DNA of 64,000 nucleotides from Symbiodinium natans. Lineage: Eukaryota; Sar; Dinophyceae; Suessiales; Symbiodiniaceae. Below the pieces are notes generated by a model that did not search any database, was not told the DNA's origin, and was given only the letters and a program-made list of their open reading frames with translations. Positions 58,433-64,000 of this stretch are shown in pieces (the first letter of the stretch is position 1; each line of letters opens with the position of its first letter). The stretch covers positions 407,501-471,500 of the forward strand of contig CAJNDS010002342.1 of assembly GCA_905221605.1 (NCBI GenBank), written 5' to 3'. The position numbers and the translations under genes are program-made.

Positions 58433-58488
58433 GGTTTTGGGGTTGTTATAGGATAATTCTGAAAGGACCATAAGGAAATACTCATCAG
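58433..58488. mobile_element. MITE-like element, family H (partial)
   Basis: TTGGGGTTGTTATAGGATAA and GAAAGGACCATAAGGAAATA. Confidence 0.45.
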
Positions 58489-58499
58489 CTCCATGTGTT

Positions 58500-58865
58500 G
58501 ACCTTTTGCAAGCGGGGCTTTCGGCCCCTGGGCGCCTTGCCAAGCCCCAGTAACTTGCGCTTTCCCTGCGCCCGGCTCCCCCATCTTTGCATCGGATCCC
58601 ATTTGGACGCGTGTGCCCTGTGTCGGTGACCTCGCTTGCTTGTCTTGTGCACTCATTCTGGGACCACTTTTCTTTGGACGGTGGGGGCCCGTAGTTCCCT
58701 GATCCCCAACATGAAAGGTCGGTACAACTTGCTGAGTCCTGCATTGAAGGGCTTCAATGGCATCACGGGTGTTCCAGGCTCTTCTTTGGGTGTGGTGGTG
58801 CAAGGCTTGTATGCGATCAGGTATTCACGTCAGCCGGGCCCCGTAGCTACCATGAGGTCTTAGGG
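58500..58865. other. Island open on both strands, coding status unresolved
   Basis: A + frame (58636-58863) contains KGRYNLLSPALKGFNGITGV and PGSSLGVVVQGLYAIR; a 127-aa minus frame (58803-58420) contains TFHVGDQGTTGPHRPKKSG. Either may be an exon; I cannot choose. Confidence 0.3.
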
Positions 58866-58988
58866 GTTACGGTGTCATAAGTTTAGAGCATGGAGGCCGC
58901 TCAGAAAGTCAAGGTTTCGGCTACACCGCGGCCAGGGCGTCTAGGGTGTCGGAGTTAAGGGCGCCTAAACCCTAAACCCTAAACCCTT

Positions 58989-59042
58989 TTCGGCGGGCTC
59001 ACGAAGAAAAGCTACGAGGCGCAGGCAAAGCAAAGTCTCAGG
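58989..59042 (+). CDS. Candidate exon fragment, unknown protein
   Basis: Directly after a C-rich array; frame FGGLTKKSYEAQAKQSL, ending GTCTCAGG followed by GTGTCAC. Confidence 0.45.
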
Positions 59043-59089
59043 GTGTCACATTGTAGCAGGGCTCTAAGCCCTGCCTCACAACCCTCAAT

Positions 59090-59360
59090 CTCGAACCCTA
59101 CATCTCGAACCCTAAACCCTGAACCCTGAACCCTGAACCCTGAACCCTGAACCCTGTTTACCCTAAACCCTGAACCCTGAACCCCTAACCCTGAACCCCA
59201 AACCCTAAACCCTAAACCCTGAACCCTGAACCCTAAACCCTAAACCCTGAACCCTGTTTACCCTAAACCCTAAACCCTGAACCCTGAACCCGTAACCCTG
59301 AACCCCAAACCCTAAACCCTAAACCCTAAACCTGAACCCTGAACCCTGAACCCTGAACCC
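59090..59360 (-). repeat. C-rich CCCTGAA array with 100-nt higher-order repeat
   Basis: CCCTGAA/CCCTAAA mixture. The marker ACCCTGTTTACCCTAAACCC occurs at 59151 and again at 59251 with similar unit order after it, giving a 100-nt duplicated block. Confidence 0.9.
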
Positions 59361-59714
59361 CAAGAGCCTTCAACCTCTGGAAGCCCCGCTTTCCCAAAGC
59401 AACGAGGCAGCTCTGCGCCTTCTCGGCCCTTTGGGCTGCCTGGCAGCATTTATCAGTCCTTTCGGAGGTTGGGGGGGTTTAGGGTTTAGGGTTGGGGTTT
59501 TTAGGGTTTAGGGTTTAGGGTTTAGGGTTTAGGGTTTGAAGTTTAGGGTTTGGGGTTTTGGAGCAGAAGATGGTTTTGCTGCACGGTTGTTATGGTCCTA
59601 CGTCTAGGGATGTTGAAAAGCCAAGTGTAGAGAGCTTTCAGACAACGACACAGACTGCCATGACAGGCCTCTTCTCATCAGCTCCTCCGAAGCAAATCTC
59701 TTGTCCTAGCCTCT

Positions 59715-59822
59715 TTGTCATAGGGCGGTAACATTTTTTCATGTTTGAGGGTACTTGAACTCAATAAGGAATGGAAGTTTAAATTGTTAATACTATCCCA
59801 ACCATGAACTAGAATTGTTGTT
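59715..59822. mobile_element. Dispersed repeat family J, copy 2
   Basis: TTTGTCATAGGGCGG, GAGGGTACTTGAACTCAATAA and TTGTTAATACTATCCC parallel 11466-11548. Confidence 0.6.
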
Positions 59823-60012
59823 AAGGAATTAAGGGCTTGCGTACCTTACATCAAGGCACCATCAGGCACCCCATGAGTTGTCTCTGAAGCCCCAAAGCTC
59901 CAAACACGCCAACCCTCACGGTTCCTAGGGTTTAGGGTTTAGGGCTTAGGGTTTAGGGCTTAGGGGCAAAGTTTGGCCAACCTAGAAAGAGCCACTGGAG
60001 GCAGCCTGCCTC

Positions 60013-60068
60013 TGAACTGCGGGCCGTTGGACCCAAGCCCGGCCCTCACTCGGAACCTGCAGAAGACT
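60013..60068 (+). CDS. Candidate exon fragment, frame uncertain
   Basis: Two frames are open: LNCGPLDPSPALTRNLQKTG and HWRQPASELRAVGPKPGPHS. The island directly abuts a family-G element at its 3' side. Confidence 0.35.
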
Positions 60069-60160
60069 GGCAGGTTCCTCGTAGGGAATGAGGGAATGAG
60101 GGCCCTATATACCCTTTAAGGGATTATGTAGGGCCCTCATTCCCTCATTCCCTACTACGG
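60068..60160. mobile_element. Near-perfect palindrome, family G, copy 2
   Basis: CGTAGGGAATGAGGGAATGA GGGCCC pairs with GGGCCC TCATTCCCTCATTCCCTAC; about 90 nt with a short centre. The left end matches 53449 over 20 nt. Confidence 0.85.
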
Positions 60161-60700
60161 GAAGATGCAGGGTTTCGGGTTTGGGGCCTGTTTCGGCTTA
60201 GGGTTCCAAACCTTATGAAGTTTAGGTTTGAGTGTTCCTTTCTGGGTTAGGACTATGATTATCTTGTGATGGGCTGGGTGCTTTGAAGTAATGAAGGGCT
60301 TCGGTGTAACAGCTCCCTAGGCGGTCTCGAGTAGCCCCAACATGTTCTTGCGGCCTAAGAACGACTTTTTGCGTTTAGATGACAAGGGTGTCCGTACAAC
60401 TTGCGCGCGTGTGGATTGTAGGAGCATGTCCCAGGTACATGTCCCCCCAACGATGGATTTTTCTCGTTTGTTGGGTTCTCGTTTGTTGGGTTGGGTTCCC
60501 TTGCAAATCCCATCACGTAGTAGACTGGCTTCTCAAACTCGTTCTAGGTTAGGGTTTAGGGTTTAGGGGTGTAACAGTAGGTTTAGGGGTTGTTTGTGGT
60601 GAAGCTTTCCACTGGGCCGCTGGCATGGTCTCCGTGGAACACTTCCCCGAGAGGCAGAACGTGGTGAGCCAAATTTGCAAAGCCTGTGGGTCTTGGTGGT

Positions 60701-60803
60701 CCAGTGCTACAAGTACCTTTTTCCCTTTTTTTTTGGTTCAAAGTTCCCTTCTAAAGTCACCAACACCCAAGCAAGTGTACCCTTACTGTAACATGATTCC
60801 TGG
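60701..60803. mobile_element. MITE-like element, family B
   Basis: GTCCAGTGCTACAAGTACC, AGTTCCCTTCTAAAGTCACC and ACCCTTACTGTAACATGATT CCTGGGC. Confidence 0.65.
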
Positions 60804-60819
60804 GCTAATTTCAACATAT

Positions 60820-60910
60820 GGGAGCTTACGAAAATCAGGGACCCCCAATGTCAAATCGTAGGATTCCCTCATAATTGGGGCCCCTAGAAGGTACCCCTTC
60901 GGAAGCCCAC
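60820..60910. mobile_element. MITE-like element, family A
   Basis: ATGGGAGCTTACGAAAATCA and GGTACCCCTTCGGAAGCCCA as inverted ends; centre CGTAGGATTCCCTCATAATT. Confidence 0.7.
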
Positions 60911-60963
60911 ATTTAGGGTTTAGGGTTTAGGGTTTAGGGTTTAGGATATGTCAACACCTTCAG

Positions 60964-61026
60964 GCCGGGATCCAATGCCTGGGGTGGGGACGCGCCGCAC
61001 AAGGCGCCCTCGCACACAAGCACTTC
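60964..61026 (+). CDS. Candidate exon fragment, unknown protein
   Basis: AACACCTTCAG acceptor; frame AGIQCLGWGRAAQGALAHKH, running into GGGTTTAGGG. G-rich arrays on both sides. Confidence 0.4.
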
Positions 61027-61130
61027 GGGTTTAGGGTTTTTAGGGTTTTGGGTTTAGGGTTTTTAGGGTTTAGGGTTTAAGGTTTAGGGTTTAGGGTCTG
61101 GGTTTAGGGTTTAGGGTTTAGGGTTTACGG
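61026..61130 (+). repeat. G-rich telomeric array
   Basis: TTTAGGG with TTTTTAGGG variants. Confidence 0.93.
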
Positions 61131-61466
61131 TTTTGGTGGCGGCTTCTGTGGTCTCCTCTTCGATATTATGAAGGATTCCATTGTACGAGTGACCTAGGAT
61201 CTAGAAGCTTGTCCTCGTAGAGGAATGAGATCTTGTCGTCAATTCCTTGATTAATTCCAGATTGTTGAGTCGAAGTCATGTGCTCCATATCCAGACTCGA
61301 CTCGGCTGCGCAACCCTAGAAGTCTAGCATGGTTTAGAGTTTAGATGTTGACGGTTTCGGGACTGGGACCCACGCTGGCCTTGGAGATATGATACACCCC
61401 CCTCGCCCAGGTCTAGGGAATGATGCTCAGCGCGACAAACCCTAAACCCTAAACCCTAAAGCCCAG

Positions 61467-61556
61467 CAGGCTGGTGTCCATCCCGGCGGGTCGTGCTTGA
61501 CTGGGATCGACGAGGCGCTTCACCTCCGAAGGGTGCCATGGGACGCCGGGGGTCAG
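61467..61556 (+). CDS. Candidate exon with GC donor, unknown protein
   Basis: CTAAAGCCCAG acceptor from the array edge; frame QAGVHPGGSCLTGIDEALHL then RRVPWDAGGQ. GGTCAG is followed by GCTGAGGGTTTAGGG, a GC-type donor fused with a G-rich array. Exactly 30 codons, phase 0 both sides. Confidence 0.6.
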
Positions 61557-61561
61557 GCTGA

Positions 61562-61800
61562 GGGTTTAGGGTTTAGGGTTTAGGGTTTATGGGCTTAGGG
61601 CTTAGGGTTTAGTGCTTAGGGTTTTTCAGGGTTTAGGCCTCCATGCTTCTGTAGAACGCGCTCCAACTAGGTGCTTCTGCCCAAATAGTCCCTGCATGAT
61701 GCCTGTGGTGGCCCATGCAAGGGTTTAGGGTTTAGGGTTTAGGGTTTAGGGTTTAGGGTTTAGGGTTTAGGGTTTAGGGTTTAGCGTTAGGGTTTGGGGT
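61562..61800 (+). repeat. G-rich telomeric arrays
   Basis: 61562-61635 with variants and 61722-61800 nearly perfect (ten units), separated by 85 nt of unique sequence. Confidence 0.94.
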
Positions 61801-61993
61801 TTGGGGCTTGGAGAGGTGTAGACTTGGAGCTGAAAGCCTGAACACTGAACAGCTTCGGGCGGGTAGGGTTTCCCCCATGTACTCCTTATGAACCCCTCAA
61901 CATAATAAAGTAGGGTTTAAGGTTTAGGGTTTAGGGTTTGGGGTTTAGGGTTTAGGGTTTAGGGTTTCGGGGATTCCCCCCCCCCAAAAAAAA

Positions 61994-62068
61994 AAACGGA
62001 AGCGCCTCAAACCATTGGGCCAGGACAGCGTCTTGGAAGGATCCATGGAGCCGGTCCCCTCAGTGCTC
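61994..62068 (+). CDS. Candidate exon, basic N-terminus
   Basis: Frame KRKRLKPLGQDSVLEGSMEP then VPSVL, ending GTGCTC followed by GTGGGTTTAGGG. KRKR could be part of a nuclear signal, though the preceding poly-A/poly-C tract makes the start uncertain. Confidence 0.5.
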
Positions 62069-62069
62069 G

Positions 62070-62120
62070 TGGGTTTAGGGTTTAGGGTTTAGGGTCTAGG
62101 GTTTAGGGCTTAGGGTTTGA
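62070..62120 (+). repeat. G-rich telomeric array after an exon
   Basis: Seven TTTAGGG units. Confidence 0.95.
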
Positions 62121-62569
62121 AACCTGTTCGGTGTAGAGGCTTAGGGTTTCTGCCCTGTCTGGAACACCCACGGCATGTTTTGGTTGTACCTACGAGTTTG
62201 CTAACCGCGACTGGTGTTGTTCGGCTGCACCCTGGTACTTCATCGCCCCTATAAACAAGGGGGATGTAAGGGTGTCGGGGAGAGAGGTGGCATTGAATCC
62301 CATATCTTGGGGTCTTCAGAGAAACTTGCAAAAAACCTATAAATCCCCTGTGGACAAGCTGACACGCCTACAGGAAAGCCATGAAAACCCAGCCCTGAGG
62401 GAGGGAAGGAACAACAGTCGAAGACATCATCAGATTACTGGTTTAGGGTTTAGGGTTTAGGGTTTAGGTTTTAGGGTTTAGGGTTTGGGGTTTAGGGATT
62501 GACTCTTCATCCTTTCTCTCCTGGTAAGCTCTGGAGGGCCCCTCGAGGCCGCGTGATGGACTTTGGACC

Positions 62570-62697
62570 CCTAAACCCTAAACCCTAAACCCTAAGCCCT
62601 AAACCCTAAACCCTAAACCCTAAACCCTAAACCCTAAACCCTAAACCCTAAACCCTAAACCCTAAACCCTAGCCCTAAACCCTAAACCCTAGACCCC
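62570..62697 (-). repeat. C-rich telomeric array before an exon
   Basis: Eighteen CCCTAAA units, two shortened. Confidence 0.97.
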
Positions 62698-62710
62698 CAA
62701 ACCCCCTTAG

Positions 62711-62834
62711 GGACAAAGCAAGGGCCCCTGCGCGCTCAGGCCGTCGGCCATGCGAGGAGTGGGTTTCCAAGGTCCCCCGCTGCTTTGTGGTGCCGGAGCA
62801 CCTAAACCCTCCTTTGTGGCCCTTTTGGGTTTAG
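62711..62834 (+). CDS. Candidate exon, unknown protein
   Basis: AACCCCCTTAG acceptor at the array edge; frame DKARAPARSGRRPCEEWVSK continues VPRCFVVPEHLNPP. A GTGCCGG at 62790 or GTGGCCC at 62816 could be the donor; the frame stops inside the following G-array. Confidence 0.55.
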
Positions 62835-62892
62835 GGTTTAGGGTTTAGGGTTTAGGGTTTAGGGTTTAGGGTTTAGGGTTAGGGTTCAGGGT
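62828..62892 (+). repeat. G-rich telomeric array after an exon
   Basis: Nine TTTAGGG units. Confidence 0.97.
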
Positions 62893-62998
62893 AGCCCAGT
62901 GGTACCCTTTACCCTTATTTTTTATCATGGGTTCCCTTATAAAGTATCCAACCCAAAAAAGGGTGCCCTTATTGTAATATGGTTACTGGCCTACCAAG
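62893..62998. mobile_element. MITE-like element, family B (best copy)
   Basis: GCCCAGTGGTACCCTTTACC at left; AAAAAAGGGTGCCCTTATTG and ATATGGTTACTGGCCTACC at right; middle GGGTTCCCTTATAAAG. About 105 nt. A half-copy follows at 63036-63115. Confidence 0.75.
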
Positions 62999-63385
62999 CC
63001 TCTCAACCTTAGTCTACTAGGAAGTTCGCCCGCATGTCCTTTTTGTTTGGGGCTTAGGGTTTCCCCTTAGAACCCCCTTAAAACTAAAAAGGGTGCCCTT
63101 TTGATTCCCAGGTTTCTCCTGAGTCTAGTTTATGAAGCCGCCCGGGCAGAGCCGAATGTTGGTTTAACCGCAAGATGTAGCAGTTGCAAAGCTATAAGCC
63201 AAGTAATGACGAGCCTGAGCAGCTAGGCCCTGCTTCAGCGGCATTATCTGAACTATGAAGTCTCGGTAGAGTGATCCATAATTCAGCCCGGCTCATGTAT
63301 TAAAGTCCGGCTCATTTGCATACGTAGGAGTCTGTTTGCGGGGGGCCCTGGGGGGATTGTTGGAGTGCTGGCCACACCTTTTATC

Positions 63386-63456
63386 GTCCCAAACCCGATG
63401 TACGATGACCTGAAGTGCCTGGCACGTCGCTGTCTGAAGCTGGCATATTCGAACGC
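63386..63456 (+). CDS. Candidate exon, basic helix
   Basis: Frame VPNPMYDDLKCLARRCLKLA then YSNA, directly before a C-rich array. Upstream TTTTATCG lacks a clear AG. Confidence 0.45.
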
Positions 63457-63738
63457 TAAACCCTAAACGCTAAACCCTAAACCCTAAACCCTAAACCCTA
63501 AATCTAAACCCTAAACCCTAAACCCTAAACCACAATGTAGCCTCACAAAGATGTTGAGCCAGGCAGGCAATAGGCTTTTGGAAGAGCAGGCCCCTAAACT
63601 GGAAACCCCAAACCCTAAACCCAAAACCGTAAACCCTGAACCCCGAACCCTGAACCCCAAACCCTAAACCCTAAACCCTAAACCCTAAACCCTAAACCCT
63701 AAACCCTAAACCTTAAACCCTAAACCCTAAACCCTAAC
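63457..63738 (-). repeat. C-rich telomeric arrays
   Basis: 63457-63530 and 63605-63738, separated by 75 nt; ends CCCCATACCAG at the next exon. Confidence 0.95.
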
Positions 63739-63748
63739 CCCATACCAG

Positions 63749-63877
63749 GTCGGTACAGCAACCGCAAGCAGCAGACGCTTGTCCTTGATGAAGATCATCC
63801 TGAGGCAGCGGACTCGCAGGGTTCAAGAGGGACTCAATGAACCCGAAGTTGACATGCCATCGGGTCCTCCTGAGACG
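63749..63877 (+). CDS. High-quality candidate exon, unknown protein (43 codons)
   Basis: Follows CCATACCAG. Phase-0 frame VGTATASSRRLSLMKIILRQ continues RTRRVQEGLNEPEVDMPSGP and PET, ending GAGACG followed by GTAACCCTAAACCC. A second frame (RYSNRKQQTLVLDEDHPEAA) stops earlier. Confidence 0.6.
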
Positions 63878-63947
63878 GTAACCCTAAACCCTAAACCCTA
63901 AACCCTAAACCCTAAACCCTAAACCCTAAACCCTAAACCCTAATCAG
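63878..63947 (+). other. Probable intron consisting entirely of telomeric repeat
   Basis: 70 nt: GTAACCCTAAA at the 5' end, eight CCCTAAA units, CCCTAATCAG at the 3' end. Flanking frames are phase 0 on both sides. Confidence 0.6.
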
Positions 63948-64000
63948 GCTGCTGGAGCTTCTCTGAACTTCATGTGGCATGTGCAGCCTGCGGTGTTGGG
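63948..64000 (+). CDS. Candidate exon, continues beyond the window
   Basis: Phase-0 continuation of 63749-63877 after CCCTAATCAG. Frame AAGASLNFMWHVQPAVL is open to the window edge. Confidence 0.55.

Noticed and set aside
6-62460. Many ORFs ending in LNPKP, NPKP or GFRV
   Set aside because: These tails are translations of CCCTAAACCC and GGGTTTAGGG; the ORFs merely run into arrays.
1-64000. Window as a chromosome end
   Set aside because: Telomeric arrays occur in both orientations throughout and neither edge is a terminal array, so these are interstitial.
1-64000. CRISPR array, operons, bacterial promoters
   Set aside because: Tandem units are contiguous telomere-type repeats without unique spacers, and the exon-sized frames and splice-like edges indicate eukaryotic DNA.
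1-64000. Assembly artefact joining unrelated contigs at telomeric repeats
   Set aside because: Not excluded, but split elements, in-phase exon joins across arrays and dense regular ordering are hard to get by mis-assembly; long-read spanning would settle it.

Overview
The window is eukaryotic nuclear DNA. Nothing in it looks bacterial, organellar or viral: there are no dense long ORFs, operons, Shine-Dalgarno sites, rRNA genes or CRISPR arrays. Its dominant feature is more than 100 interstitial arrays of the Arabidopsis-type telomere heptamer TTTAGGG / CCCTAAA and degenerate relatives, in both orientations from end to end. This heptamer is known from plants, many green algae, dinoflagellates and chromerids. 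Short exons (roughly 50-200 nt), GT and some GC splice donors, near one-directional coding and many small inverted-repeat elements together favour an intron-rich alga, most likely a dinoflagellate-like alveolate. That assignment is an inference; no diagnostic gene or spliced-leader copy was found.

Almost every unique island between arrays contains a short exon-like frame on the + strand, usually too short or lacking an ATG to stand out as an ORF. I list about 70. Many have an AG acceptor upstream (often CAG or TAG) and a GT/GC donor downstream, and a few end in convincing stop codons with 3'-UTR-like sequence (for example near 2821, 11983 and 44941). Only one convincing minus-strand locus was found (27837-28497). 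I read this as pieces of several large + strand genes. Exons could not be assigned to named proteins; one (38447-38561) resembles a motif of glycosidase/glycosyltransferase-like proteins.

The arrays are ordered relative to exons. CCCTAAA arrays tend to lie just upstream of an exon (intron 3' end) and TTTAGGG arrays just downstream (intron 5' end). Two probable introns are telomeric repeat over most or all of their length (63878-63947 and 38000-38124). Two older sequences are visibly split by a telomeric block: an imperfect 50-nt tandem repeat at 34254-34296 and a small inverted-repeat element at 48636-48798. Together these suggest telomeric DNA has been inserted many times into gene bodies and now forms introns or intron ends.

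The remaining intronic space holds at least ten small families of palindromic, MITE-like elements (80-150 nt, several copies each), AT and TTAG microsatellites, and locally homogenised telomere variants (CCCCTAAA, TTTAAGGG, TTTCTAGGG, GGGTTAGTA, CCCTGAA). Long gene-poor stretches are 5100-8050, 9400-10470, 29240-31225, 33010-34000, 36160-37900 and 42060-43400.

Limits: short GC-rich frames can look protein-like by chance, and several islands are open in two or three frames. Exon calls rest on frame appearance plus splice-like edges, not on homology or RNA evidence. I read the + strand more thoroughly than the - strand, so the strand bias needs an unbiased gene finder.
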